Shown: positions 1 to 11,594, counted from the stretch's first letter. The stretch is DNA of 57,500 bases from Symbiodinium natans (GCA_905221605.1 CAJNDS010000557.1:1030402-1087901), one strand, 5' to 3'. The notes: generated by a model not told the origin, from the sequence alone. A program made the numbers and translations.

Positions 1-1780
1 ATGGATAAGACGAGATGGAAAGAGAGATTCTTTGCTTCGCTGCAGAATGTGGGGTGAAAACAACAGTAGACTGTTTGGGGAACAAGTCTTCCCTTTGCTC
101 TTTTTGGGCATACAACAGGGCGAAGAAATTCCTTCTCCCCTCTTATCCCTGTTCTGTAGTCTATCGTTACAGAAAGACAAATACATATACAAGGTGCCAG
201 TTTCACTCTTGTCCCACTCCTTTAGCGCTTTTCTTACAGCAGAAAAGCTGAACATGCAAGAATACAGCCTCCTCTCTCTTCTCTCTTCTTTGTTCTCTTG
301 TACGTGACAAATGAATACACAAGAGGACAAGGAAAAGAGAAGTTAATGGGCGGGAAAGAGGGCAGGGTGGATTGCTTTGTTCCTGGCAAGAAGGGAGCCC
401 CCCCCCCCCCGTAGAGCAGGGCTGAGAGCCCTTACACCCTCTCTTTTGCTTTCTTTCTCTCCTGCGTTCCCAGGTCTTCTGTTCTTTTGCGTTTAGGAAA
501 TTCAAGGGAACTGCTAAAAAAGGAGGAAGGAGTTTTTCTTGTCTCTTTTCGTTGCCCTTGCTGGCCCTTGCTCTTTTCTTTTCTCGTTCAGCGAGAGAGG
601 AAGAGACTGCAGGGGGCAAACAACAAAGAATGGACAAGAGCCCTTCTCTCTTATCTTATTGAGAAACTGATAGGTAAGAGGAGGAAGAAACTCCCCTCCC
701 CTCAGTCTCCATCTCTTCTCTTCTTTTCTCTTCTTTACGTGCTCCTCTCAAACCGAAGACAAAAGAACAAACGATGAAGGGAACATGATATCGACTGTTT
801 TGGCTATCCTTCTTGCTTCTCATTGCTGTTCCATCGTTCTCTTCTCTCTTCAAGTCTGTCCAGATATTTTCTTTTTTCCTTTCGACGAGGAGCAGCTAGA
901 ATTTCTACCCACATCTTGTAGGTATGTATCGTATATGTATTGTATATCACATAGAGAAATGGAGAGGAAAGGGCGGGAATCCTCAAACCGTAAGACTAGG
1001 ATTTGAGGGCATTGGGTTTTTGTATGTAACCCCGATCCAGCGAGAATATTGTGAGCAAGTATCTGGGTTCTGGGCCTTCCCACAAGCCCAACTTGCTCGC
1101 AAGTACATGGGTTGTCATTTCAATGTTTCCCAAAGGGTCACCCAGAACAATTCTCATTTCTCACACACACATCATCCCCAATACTCACAAATACATATCT
1201 CATAAACCCTTCTCGTTTAAGGTTTAGATTTAGCGTATTCGACGAAGGCTTAGGGTAAATTCCAAGATTTACACATGCTTCTTATTTAGTTTTGGGACAT
1301 AGCCTTATTCCTAAACCTATTCCTTTAACGTTTAAGACCAAAACGCACGCATGAGCCTTAGTTGTTTAAGGTTTTGCGCCGGACACTGAGGTTTATTAAT
1401 TCTAGATTCTTAAACCACGCACCTGGGCACGACGAGGTTGCGGGAAAGGGGGGAGAATCGCGAACCTTATGGCTGAAGCTTAAGCCTAACCCTATTCCAA
1501 ACCATATTCGCTGAAGATCTAGTGAATTCAGATCGGATTTAGGGGAAAACAATGAGTGAACGCTTCGCTTAGCATTTTCCTTTTCCTCTTTTCAGGAGAT
1601 AAAACTCGGAGGGTTCTTTCAGAAGAAGATTGTTGATACTTAACGAATATGCCACAGAGGCCCCTTAAAATTAGAAAAAATCTCTTACATTCTTTAAAAC
1701 CCTTGAAGATTGAAAAGGAACAAGTCTTCTGAGCAAGGACTCGGAAGGACCCTTTACACAGCTCCATCTCAGACCAAAAC
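1..1780. other. Unique DNA, no gene recognised
   Basis: The first 1.8 kb is rich in CT/GA stretches such as ctctcttctctcttctttg. It holds only short frames with no recognisable domain on either strand. From about 1200 it carries scattered degenerate ggtttag/cctaaac words. I see no promoter, RNA gene or exon that I can support. Confidence 0.5.
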
Positions 1781-2720
1781 ATAAGGGTTTTCACCAAATT
1801 GCTCATTTTGTTGGATTTTTTCCCCTTTTTTGCTCCTTCAGGTACCCCAACTTAACATAAGGATTTTCACCAAATTGCTCATTGCGGTGACTTTTTCCAA
1901 TTTTGCACCTTCACGGACCCCCAATGAAGGCCAAAAACAAAAGGGTTTTCACCAAATTGCTGATGTTGATGATTTTGCGTCTTGCACGGACCCCAGCTAA
2001 AGCCAAAAACATAGGTGTTTTCGCCAAATTGTTCATTTGGGCGATTTTTGGCAATTTTGCACCTTCACAGACCCCCAGGTAAGGCAAAAACATCCGGATT
2101 TTCAATTTTTCGTGATTTTTTGCAATTTTGCGCGTTCACCGACCCTCAGCTAAGGCCAAAACAAAAGGATTTTCATCAAATTGCTGATTTTTGTGATTTT
2201 CCTGAGTTTGGTTGTTTTTTGCAATGTGGCGCCTTGACGGACCCCTATCCAAGGCCAAAACATAAGGATTTCCATCAAACTGCTGCTTTTGGTGCTTTTT
2301 GTAATTTTGCGCCTGCGCCCACCCCCAGCTAAGGCCAAAACATAAGGATGTTACCAGATTGCGACTTTTGGTAATTTTGCGCCTTCACCGGCTTATTTAG
2401 GTGATTTGTTTGCAACGTGGCGCCTTGACGAACCCCTACCTAAGGCCAAAACATATTTTCGTGATTGTTTGCGATGTGGCGCCTTGACGGACCCCTATCT
2501 AAGGACAAAACATGAGCATTTTCACCAAATTGCTCATTTTTGTGGGCAATTTTGCGCCTTCACAGACACCAATCTAAGGCCAAAACACAAGGATTTTCAC
2601 AAAATTGCTAGTTTTTGTGATTTTTGGCATCTAACAGAAGGATTTTCACCAAGTTGCTCATTAGGCGCAATCTTGCACCTTCACAGACCCGCCTATCTAA
2701 GGCAAAAAAAGGATTTGACT
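1781..2720. repeat. Degenerate tandem repeat, ~85-115 bp unit
   Basis: About nine diverged copies of a unit containing the words aaggccaaaacataagga, ttttcaccaaattgct, gattttttgcaattttgcg and ccttcacagacccc follow one another. Unit length varies and internal deletions are common, so this is an old satellite. Short frames through it are by-products of the repeat. Confidence 0.8.
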
Positions 2721-2876
2721 GGAGCAAAAATTGAACCCAAAATCTCAGGGACCAGGTCTTGCGATTTGACTCTTTGAAGCAAAAATTGAACCCAAAATCT
2801 TAGGGACCAGGGCTTGCTATTTGACTCTTTGGAGCAAAAATTGAGCCCGAAATCTTAAGGACCAGGGCTTTAAATT
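2713..2876. repeat. ~55-bp tandem repeat, 3 copies
   Basis: Three successive copies of a unit beginning ttgactctttggagcaaaaa and ending gggaccagggcttg are seen, with a few substitutions between copies. The array links the A/T-rich satellite to the 31-bp GC-rich satellite. Confidence 0.85.
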
Positions 2877-5105
2877 ATGAGTCTGGGCCTCCCCCCAATA
2901 CTACATTACGAGCCCGGGCCTTCTCCCAATACTAAATTACGAGCCCGGGCCTTCTCCCAATACTAAATTACGAGCCCGGGCCTTCTCCCAATACTAAATT
3001 ACGAGCCCGGACCTTCCCCCAATATTAAATTACGAGCCCGGCCTTCCCCCAATACTAAATTACGAGCCCGGGCCTTCCCCCAATACTAAATTACGAGCCC
3101 GGGCCTTCCCCCAATACTAAATTACGAGCCCGGGCCTTCTGCCAATACTAAATTACGAGCTCGGGCCTTCTTTTCTTGCCAGACTGGTCTGCCCGTGCCC
3201 CCCCCTCCCCAAACTATTCGAACTATTCGAAATTATTCGAACTATTCGAACCCCCTTGGTTCGAATTTTCGAATAGTTCGAATAGTTTGAATAGTTTGGG
3301 CGCCCCAGGCCGGGCCCCAAACTATTCGAAAATTATGAGCCCGGGCCTTCTCCCAGAACTAAATTACGAGCCCGGGCCTTCTCCCAATACTAAATTACGA
3401 GCCCGGGCCTTCCCCCAATACTAAATTACGAGCCCGGCCTTCCCCCAATACTAAATTACGAGCCCGGGCCTTCCCCCAATACTAAATTACGAGCCCGAGC
3501 CTTCCCTTCCTTTCCAGACTGGTCTCCCCGGGCCCCCCCCCCAAACTATTCGAACTATTCGAACTATTCGAAATTATTCGAACTATTCGAACCCGCTTGG
3601 TTCGAATAGTTCGAATAGTTTCGAATAGTTCAAATGTTTGAATAGTTTGGGCGCCCCAGGCCAGGCCCCAAACTATTCGAACACCCCCCCTCCCAACACT
3701 AAATACGAGCCCGGGCCTTCTCAGAATACTAAATTACGAGCCCGGGCATTCCCCCAATACTAAATTACGAGCCCGAGCCTTCTCCCAATACTAAATTACG
3801 AGCCCGGACCTTCCCCCAACACTAAATTACGAGCCCGTGCCTTCCCCCAATACTAAATTACGAGCCCGTGCCTTCCCCCAATACTAAATTACGAGCCAGG
3901 CCCTTCTCCCAATACTAAATTACGAGCCAGGGCCTTCCCCTCCTTTCCAGACTGGTCTCCCCGGCCCCCCCCCCAAACTATTCGAACTATTCGAACTATT
4001 CGAAACTGTTCCAATAATTCGAATAATTTCGAATAGTTCGAATAGTTCGAATAGTTCGAATAGTTTGGGCGCCCCAGGCCGGGCCTCAAACTATTCGAAC
4101 ACCCCCCTCCCAATACTAAATTACGAGCCGGGCCTTCTCCCAACACTAAATTACGAGCCCGGGCCTTCTCCCAATACTAAATTACGAGCCCGGGCCTTCT
4201 CCCAATATTAAATGACGAGCCCGGGCCTTCCAATTACGAGCCCGGCCTTCCCCCAATACTAAATTACGAGCCCGGGCCTTAGCCCAATACTAAATTACGA
4301 GCCCGAGCCTTCCCTTCCTTTCCAGACTGGTCTCCCCGGCCCCCCCCCCCCCAAACAATTCGAACTATTCGAACTATTCGAAATTATTCGAACTATTCGA
4401 ACCCCCTTGGTTCGAATAGTTCGAATAGTTTCGAATAGTTCGAATAGTTTGAATAGTTTGGGCGCCCCAGGCCACGCCCCAAACTATTCGAACACCCCCC
4501 CTCCCAATCCTAAATCGGGCCTTCTCCCAATACTAAATTACGAGCCCGGGCCTTCTCCCAATACTAAATGACGAGCCCGGACCTTCCCCCAATACTAAAT
4601 TACGAGCCCGGACCTTCCCCCAATACTAAATTACGAGCCCGTGCCTTCCCCCAATACTAAATTACGAGCCAGGCCCTTCTCCCAATACTAAATTACGAGC
4701 CAGGGCCTTCCCCTCCTTTCCAGACTGGTCTCCCCGGGCCCCCCCCAAACTATTCGAACTATTCGAACTATTCGAAATTATTCGAACTATTCGAACCCAC
4801 TTGGTTCGAATAGTTCGAATAGTTTCAAATAGTTCGAATAGTTTGAATAGTTTGGGCGCCCCAGGCCGGGCCCCAAACTACTCCCAATACTAAATTACGA
4901 GCCCGGGCCTTCTCCCAATCTTAAATTACGAGCCCGGGCCTTCTCTCAATACTAAATTACGAGCCCGGACCTTCCCCGAATTCTAAAAAACGAGCCCGGG
5001 CCTTCCCCCAATACTAAATTACCTGCCCCGAATACTAAATTACGAGCCCGGGCCTTCCCCCAATACTAAATTACGAGCCAGGGCCTTCTCCCAATCGAGC
5101 ACGAG
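2877..5105. repeat. 31-bp satellite with interspersed hairpin modules
   Basis: The basic unit is 31 bp and contains aaattacgagcccgggcc followed by ttctcccaatact. It runs in blocks of 4-10 copies. The blocks are separated by a larger module: a conserved ctttccagactggtctcccc lead-in, then an inverted array of AACTATTCG and CGAATAGTT 9-mers, then tttgggcgccccaggcc. Modules start near 3170, 3515, 3940, 4310, 4705 and 5110. The alternation gives a higher-order repeat of roughly 350-450 bp. Confidence 0.9.
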
Positions 5106-5149
5106 CCTTCTTTCCAGACTGGTCTCCCCGGGCACCCCACCCCCCTAAA

Positions 5150-5230
5150 CTATTCGAACTATTCGAACTATTCGAAATTTTTCAAACTATTCGAACCCCC
5201 TTGGCTCGAATAGTTCGAATAGTTTGGGGC
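5150..5230. repeat. AACTATTCG/CGAATAGTT hairpin
   Basis: An inverted array of the 9-mer AACTATTCG and its complement, with a short cccccttggc loop, separates the 31-bp satellite from the 87-bp minisatellite. Confidence 0.8.
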
Positions 5231-5231
5231 A

Positions 5232-6515
5232 TCAGTTTTGTGCGGCATTTGCAGGACTTTTGCAGGGTGCCAAGGGGATCCCGGCAAATTTCGACCCGCA
5301 AAGTTGTTCCTACCCGTTCCCGTTTTGTGTGATATTTGCGGGACTTTTGCAGGGCGCCAAGGGGATCCCGGCAAATTTCGACCCGCCAAGTTGTTCCTAC
5401 CCGTTCCCGTTTTGCGTGGCATTTGCAGGACTTTTTCAGGGCGCCAAGGGGATCCCGGCAAATTTCGACCCGCAAATGTTGTTCCTACCCGTTCCCGTTT
5501 TGTGTGGTATTTGCAGGACTTTTGCAGGGCGCCAAGGGGATCCCGGCAAATTTCGACCTGCCAAGTTGTTCCTACCTGTTCCCATTTTGTGCGGTACTTG
5601 AAGAACTTTTCCAGGGTGCCAAGGGGATCCCGGCAAATTTCGACCCGCAAAGTTGTTCCTACCCGTTCCCGTTTTGTGTGTTATTTGCGGGACTTTTGCA
5701 GGGCGCCAAGGGGATCCCGGCAAATTTCGACCCGCCAAGTTGTTCCTACCCGTTCCCGTTTTGTGTGGCATTTGCAGGACTTTTTCAGGGTGCCAAGGGG
5801 ATCCCGGCAAATTTCGACCCGCAAAGTTGTTCCTACCCGTTCCCGTTTTGTGTGATATTTGCGGGACTTTTGCAGGGCGCCAAGGGGATCCCGGCAAATT
5901 TCGACCCGCAAAGTTGTTCCTACCCGTTCCCGTGTTGTGTGGTATTTGCGGGACTTTTGCAGGGTGCCAAGGGGATCCCGGCAAATTTCGACCCGCAAAG
6001 TTGTTCCTACCCGTTCTCGTTTCGTGTGGTATTTGTAGGACTTTTGCAGGGTGCCAAGGGGATCCCGGCAAATTTCGACCCGCAAAGTTATTCCTACCCG
6101 TTCCCGTTTTGTGTGGTATTTGCGGGACTTTTGCAGGGCGCCAAGGGGATCCCGGCAAATTTCGACCCGCCAAGGTGTTCCTACCCATTCCCGTTTTGTG
6201 TGGTATTTGCGGGACTTTTGCAGGGTGCCAAGGGGATCCCGGCAAATTTCGACCCGCAAATGTTGTTCCTACCCGTTCCCGTTTTGCGTGGTATTTGCGG
6301 GACTTTTCCAGGGTGCCAAGGGGATCCCGGCAAATTTCGACCCGCAAAGTTGTTCCTACCCGTTCCCGTTTTGTGTGGTATTTGCGGGACTTTTGCAGGG
6401 TGCCAAGGGGATCCCGGCAAATTTCGACCCGCAAAGTTGTTCCTACCCGTTCCCGTTTTGTGCGGTATTTGCGGGACTTTTGCAGGGTGCCAAGGGGATT
6501 CCGGCAAATTTTGAA
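5232..6515. repeat. 87-bp minisatellite, 15 copies
   Basis: The core ggggatcccggcaaatttcg recurs about every 87 bp, with its gatc at 5277, 5364, 5451, 5539, 5626 and 5713 and so on to a last, variant copy at 6497. One copy gains a base (88 bp). The unit also contains ttcctacccgttcccgttttg and ggacttttgcaggg. Because 87 is a multiple of three, long frames stay open on both strands, but they are pure repeat translations. Copies differ by only a few substitutions, so the array was homogenised fairly recently. Confidence 0.95.
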
Positions 6516-6559
6516 TTTTGGGGGCCCCAGGCCGGCGCGAACCCCCCTTCCTCCCAAAC

Positions 6560-8210
6560 TGGTCTCCCCGGGCCCCCCCCAAACTATTCGAACTATTCGA
6601 ACTATTCGAAACTATTCGAACTATTCGAACCCCCCTGGTTCGAATAGTTCGAATAGTTCGAATAGTTTGGGGCACCAGCCCTCGCCCCCAAACTATTCGA
6701 ACTATTCGAACCCCCCTGGTTCGAATAGTTCGAATAGTTCGAATAGTTTGGGGCACCAGCCCTCGCGCCCAAACTATTCGAACTATTCGAACCCCCCTGG
6801 TTCGAATAGTACGAATAGTTTCGAATAGTTCGAATAGTTCGAATAGTTTGGGAGCCCGGCCTGGGGCCCCCACACTATTCGAACTATTCGAACCCCCCTT
6901 CCTCCCAAACTGGTCCCCCCGGGGACCCCCCAAACTATTCGAACTATTCGAACTATTCGAAGCTATTCGAACTATTCGAACCCCCCTGGTTCGAATAGTT
7001 CGAATAGTTCGAATAGTTTGGGGCACCAGCCCTCGCGCCCAAACTATTCGAACTATTCGAACCCCCCTGGTTCGAATAGTTCGAATAGTTTCGAATAGTT
7101 CGAATAGTTTGGGGGCCCGGCCTGGGGCCCCCACACTATTCGAACTATTCGAACCCCCCTTCCTCCCAAACTGGTCCCCCCGGGGACCCCCCAAACTATT
7201 CGAACTATTCGAAACTATTCGAACTATTCGAACCCCCCTGGTTCGAATAGTTCGAATAGTTCGAATAGTTTGGGGCACCAGCCCTCGCGCCCAAACTATT
7301 CGAACTATTCGAACCCCCCTGGTTCGAATAGTTCGAATAGTTTCGAATAGTTCGAATAGTTCGAATAGTTTGGGGGCCCGGCCTGGGGCCCCCACACTAT
7401 TCGAACTATTCGAACCCCCTTCCTCCCAAACTGGTCTCCCCGGGGACCCCCCAAACTATTCGAACTATTCGAACTATTCGAAACTATTCGAACTATTCGA
7501 ACCCCCCTGGTTCGAATAGTTCGAATAGTTCGAATAGTTTGGGGCACCAGCCCTCGCGCCCAAACTATTCGAACTATTCGAACTATTCGAACCAGGGGGG
7601 TTCGAATAGTTCGAATAGTTTCGAATAGTTCGAATAGTTCGAATAGTTTGGGGGCCCGGCCTGGGGCCCCCACACTATTCGAACTATTCGAACCCCCTTC
7701 CTCCCAAACTGGTCTCCCCGGGCACGCCCCAAACTATTCGAACTATTCGAAACTATTCGAACTATTCGAACCCCCCTGGTTCGAATAGTTCGAATAGTTC
7801 GAATAGTTTGGGGCACCAGCCCTCGCGCCCAAACTATTCGAACTATTCGAACCCCCCTGGTTCGAATAGTTCGAATAGTTCGAATAGTTTAGGGCACCAG
7901 GCCGGGCCCCCAAACTATTCGAACTATTCGAACCCCTCTGGTTCGAATAGTTCGAATAGTTTCGAATAGTTCGAATAGTTCGAATAGTTTGGGGGCCCCA
8001 GGCCGGGCCCCCAAACTATTCGAACCCATCTGGTTCGAATAGTTCGAATAGTTTGGGGCACCAGGCCATGCCCCCAAACTATTCGAACTATTCGAACCCC
8101 TCTGGTTCGAATAGTTCGAATAGTTTAGAATAGTTCGAATAGTTCGAATAGTTTGGGGACCCCAGGCCGGGCCCCCAAACCATTCAAACTATTCGAACCC
8201 CCGTTTGAAA
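6560..8210. repeat. Array of long hairpins from AACTATTCG/CGAATAGTT 9-mers
   Basis: About a dozen inverted modules lie in tandem. Each has several AACTATTCG copies, a cccccctggtt centre, several CGAATAGTT copies, and spacers such as ggggcaccagccctcgcgcc or gcccggcctggggccccc. Arms reach about 45 nt, so each module could form a stable stem in DNA or RNA. The 9-bp unit keeps several frames open (NYS and FEL-type repeats); these are not genes. Confidence 0.95.
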
Positions 8211-8253
8211 GTTCAGAAAAGACGCATGGTCACATAATACAGGAAGGTTCCTC

Positions 8254-8280
8254 GTACATATATATATATATATATATTTT
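8254..8280. repeat. (TA)n microsatellite
   Basis: A run of ta dinucleotides lies in a short A/T-rich patch between the hairpin satellite and the first telomeric tract. Confidence 0.9.
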
Positions 8281-8466
8281 TGTTTATATGTATAAAGGCA
8301 TCTAATTTTTTCCTAGTTCCCTAGGTGAGAAAGATGCCCCCAATCGCAATGAAGCCGAGGGTCTTAGAGACTCAACAAGGCGGCGACGGATGCCATGCAA
8401 CACCTGCTTAAAGTGGCCCGAGACGCCCCCACCGCGGCTGGGGCCACAAAATGGGCGGGGGGGGGG

Positions 8467-8549
8467 GTTTAGGGTTTAGGGTTTAGGGTTCAGGGTTCAG
8501 GGTTTAGGGTTTAGGGTTCAGGGTTCAGGGTTTAGGGTTTAGGGTTAGG
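8467..8549 (+). repeat. Interstitial telomeric tract (TTTAGGG)n
   Basis: About eleven copies of TTTAGGG or the TTCAGGG variant follow a G9 run. This is the first telomere-like tract; no chromosome end is present, because unique DNA continues on both sides. Confidence 0.95.
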
Positions 8550-9060
8550 GGATGCAAGGCATTGGGGTTGAAGAGGGTTTCAGGAAGGCGCAGGGCTCTG
8601 GAGTACGAAAGTGAGAAAGCGGATAGCAAGGGTTTAGGGGAGGGAGTCCTGGGACATTTTGGGGCTTAATATAGGGTTATTATAGTAAGATTTTTAAGGG
8701 GCCTCAGGGAATATTAGTAGTTATTCCGACCCCTATATTGGGGTTCTTCGGGGTTTGCAGCTGTGCAGCGGTGCCGGTTTTGCGCCGCTCTCAGGAGTAG
8801 GGAAGCGCTCTGCAGTTTGCGCTTCAGGGTCCTTGAGGTTCTTGTGGTGATGTTAGGTCCTAAGCTTCAGAAAATCAGGGTGTCCTGGATGGACCATTCG
8901 TCGAAATCGCACAGTAGCCTCTGTGGGTCCGACTTCCAGGGGCCATCTAGGTCATGTTTTTTGGAGGGAAGGACGTAATGGGGCTGTTTGAGTTTCAGGC
9001 ATTGGGGTTGAGATGTTTGGTTTGCTTTCTTGGTTTCATGCTTCCCAAGCTGTAGCCAAG

Positions 9061-9105
9061 GAGGTCTCGACGATGCCAGAGGATGCTCGGCTTCCTGTGA
9101 TGTGG
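9061..9105 (+). CDS. Candidate exon, unassigned
   Basis: After gtagccaag|GAGG the phase-0 frame reads EVSTMPEDARLPVMWGGDEP before a stop. The AG|G entry matches the confirmed channel exons downstream, but no family is recognised and the 3' border is undetermined. Confidence 0.25.
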
Positions 9106-9455
9106 GGGGGAGATGAGCCTGTCTGACCTTTTGCATTCGGATATAGCTTTCGTGTATCCAGGATGCAGAGGGGCATCTTGATCGTGCCCTGGCGTGCATC
9201 AGAGGGCATCGAGTTGTCGTTCATAGGGTTGCGCGCGAAACTTTCTGGGAAGGATTTCGGAGATGGTCCGCTTCTGCAACTGTGTATCTGAGCACAGAAG
9301 TTGGGTCATGTCGCTGCAATTACAGCAGCTTATATGAGGGACTGTAACTTTGAACCGAGCTCCCTCCCATATCTTGGGTTCCGCCGCAGCACTACGAGAC
9401 CCACAACCCTCCACCTTCACAGTGCGTAGGACCTGCGAAGACGCAGCCCTTCAGC

Positions 9456-9570
9456 CCTACGTGGAGGTTCACGGGTACTTACAAGTAGGGTGATGAGTGC
9501 CCTAAGTAAGGTTATCACCATAGGTACCCTACTTCTATCCCTACTTATAAGGGCCTGAACCTCCAAGTAG
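9456..9570. mobile_element. MITE family B copy
   Basis: The copy is flanked by TA. It starts near-matching CTTGGAGGTTCATGG and ends gaacctccaag, with internal acttacaagtaggg and its imperfect complement. It belongs to the same family as the perfect copy at 57118-57216. Confidence 0.75.
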
Positions 9571-9575
9571 GCCCC

Positions 9576-9671
9576 CTAAACCCTAAACCCTAAACCCTAA
9601 ATCCTAAACCCTAAACCCTAAATTCAAAACCCTAAACCCTAAACCCTAAACCCTAAACCCTAAACCCCAAA
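9576..9671 (-). repeat. Interstitial telomeric tract (CCCTAAA)n
   Basis: About thirteen copies of CCCTAAA with a few substitutions (attcaaaa, cctaaat) directly follow MITE B. Confidence 0.95.
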
Positions 9672-9783
9672 CCGCACGGCCGAAGCTGGTTCGTGTCCAA
9701 GGCTTCTTCTGGCTGACGTCGACGGAGCGTCGTCAGGCATGCCTCGTGATAAGCTCTTTCCGACTGAGCTCCACCCCTGCCAT

Positions 9784-9986
9784 CCTACTCGGAGGTTCAT
9801 GGTACTTATTACCCCAATCATAACTGTATAGGGTTTAGGGCTTAGGGTTTAGGATTTAGGGTTTAAGGTTTAGGGTACTGTACTTATAGCTGTACTTGTA
9901 ACCATATGAGGGCACTTAAGGGGCTTATAGGTGGGTTACAAGTTCAGCTTTAATTGGTTAATAAGTACCATGAACCTCCAAGTAGG
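9784..9986. mobile_element. MITE family B copy interrupted by a telomeric tract
   Basis: The ends are cta ctcggaggttcatggtac and gtaccatgaacctccaagta, both TA-flanked. Near the centre, between taactgta and tactgtac, sit about 47 bp of TTTAGGG-type repeats (9829-9876). The element is therefore twice the length of its intact relative. Confidence 0.8.
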
Positions 9987-10282
9987 GCTTGGGCAAAGGT
10001 TGCAGGCTCCACGTTAGCCAGCTGATCTCGCTGGAGTTCGCACAACCTACCTCGCCCGTATCTTGTTACGTAGCTTCCGCAGGACTGCCTTGAAATCTTG
10101 CCTTCTCAACCGAGGAAGAGTCATTGCTAAATGTTTGGTATTAGATGAGTTCTGTTCGTTACATTGCTTTCCGCGCGTTTACCGACTTTCTGCTGCAGCC
10201 ATTGCTTTTCTGTTGGTGCCATGCTCGCGCCCGTTCCTGAAACCCCACTCAGCCCCAGAGCCATTCCTTGCGTCGCTCTTCT

Positions 10283-10385
10283 CCCATGTCCACGGGGCTT
10301 GATATGGATCCCCAAAGAGTAAGATTCCCTTATAGCAAGGATCCCAACAAGGTACTCCTAATTTCGGAAACCCCCATGTGTGTTA
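10283..10385. mobile_element. MITE family C copy (degenerate)
   Basis: The internal string attcccttatagcaaggatc ... caaggtactcctaattt and the end cccccatgtg match the better copy at 29304-29418. The left end is eroded. Confidence 0.55.
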
Positions 10386-10440
10386 CAGGACCCTAAACAA
10401 AGAGACCCCCAAACTGACCCAGAAGTCAGATCAATCCCCC

Positions 10441-10488
10441 TAAAACCCTAAACCCAAAACCCAAAACCCTAAACCCTAAACCCCACAT
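10441..10488 (-). repeat. Short CCCTAAA tract
   Basis: Six imperfect copies (ccctaaa, cccaaaa). Confidence 0.85.
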
Positions 10489-10522
10489 ACTCTCCCAATC
10501 TGCGGAAGCGCTTTGTGTGCAG

Positions 10523-10552
10523 GTGGCGGAGTTGGGCCAGCGTGCGCTGAAG
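10523..10552 (+). CDS. Candidate exon, coiled-coil-like
   Basis: It begins after tgtgtgcag|GTGG and reads VAELGQRALK in phase 0, followed by a GC dinucleotide that could serve as donor. The peptide has heptad character. It may be an N-terminal exon of the channel gene; no joining partner is proven. Confidence 0.35.
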
Positions 10553-10586
10553 GCGGAAGGGCAAGTTCATCAACTGGGGAACTAGT

Positions 10587-10628
10587 TTAGGGTTTAGGGT
10601 TTAGGGTTTAGGGTTTAGGGTTTAGGGA
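10587..10628 (+). repeat. TTTAGGG tract
   Basis: Six perfect copies directly after the candidate exon. Confidence 0.95.
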
Positions 10629-10728
10629 ACCTTGTATCTTGAAAAAGAAGTTAACTGGGGGGCTCTTGTCTGATCTTCTCTGTAAAGGCCGGGGACCCTC
10701 ACTTTAAGGGAACCTACCAGATGCCGGG

Positions 10729-10816
10729 CCCTAAACCCTAAACCCTAAACCCTAAACCCTACACCCTAAACCCTAAACCCTAAACCCTAAAACCCTAAAC
10801 CCTAAACCCTAAACCC
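10729..10816 (-). repeat. CCCTAAA tract
   Basis: About twelve near-perfect copies. Confidence 0.95.
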
Positions 10817-11445
10817 CTAAGTCCGGAACTCAAATCCCGGCCTTGCTTTCCACGTGTGCGCTCGGCGAAGAATCTAAACGTCGGAAACCGCACCGGTGGA
10901 CTTTCCACCCACATGCAATAATTGTACAACAATCGTGCAGATGCGAAAGAAACCCCGTCCGTCGATTAGAAGAGAGCTCTTGACGCCAACGTGCCGAATG
11001 TACAAGTGGATCCCTCCATGAACTTGGACGACAGCCCTACCACCTGAGCGGAGAACTGACAGCCTTCTCTTCATGGCCCCTGCGCCAGTATGACGCCGGC
11101 AGAACCCTAACCCTGAATATCAAATCCTAAGCAACGCGAGTAGTAGCAAAAGACCCTGAGCCCTCAACCCCCGAAACCCAACCCTGAACCTTCGACCCTA
11201 AACCCAAAACTCTATACCGCCAACTGGAGCTGTCGCTAGACAGGCGGCAAAACACCACCAATGCACCGCAAGCCCAAAGCCTCAATTTCCCAGGCCCCCA
11301 GGCCCCCAGGCCCCCAAGCCCCCAAGCCGCCAAAACCCAAAACCCCAAACCCTGAACCGTGAACCCTGAACCCTGCACACAAAACCCTGAACCCTAAACC
11401 CTCAACCCTAAACCACAAACCCAGCGCCAAAAGCTGGGACGACAG

Positions 11446-11502
11446 GATGCAGATCAACTCCGGGAGCTGCTCAAAGAGACCCACGTGCTCGCGCAGACAG
11501 TT
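11446..11502 (+). CDS. Candidate exon, coiled-coil-like
   Basis: It begins after gggacgacag|GATG and reads DADQLRELLKETHVLAQTV in phase 0. The leucine spacing suits a coiled coil. The donor is not fixed (GA and GC options exist inside). Confidence 0.35.
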
Positions 11503-11517
11503 CCTCTACGCGGTTGT

Positions 11518-11594
11518 GAGGGTTTGGGGTTTGGGGTTTGGGGTTTGGGGTTCAGGGTTTAGGGTTTGGGGTTTAGGGTTTGGGGTTTAGGGTC
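11518..11594 (+). repeat. Variant telomeric tract (TTTGGGG/TTTAGGG)
   Basis: About eleven heptamers in which TTTGGGG alternates with TTTAGGG. Confidence 0.9.

Noticed and set aside
5232-6515. Regular repeat array resembling CRISPR
   Set aside because: Copies are contiguous 87-bp units without unique spacers, in a eukaryotic context.
5168-7816. Many frames of 100-400 codons on both strands
   Set aside because: They are translations of 87-bp and 9-bp repeats (units divisible by three), with no complexity beyond the repeat.
6600-7900. tRNA-like GGTTCGAAT words
   Set aside because: They are part of the 9-mer hairpin array; no acceptor stem or anticodon arm can be built.
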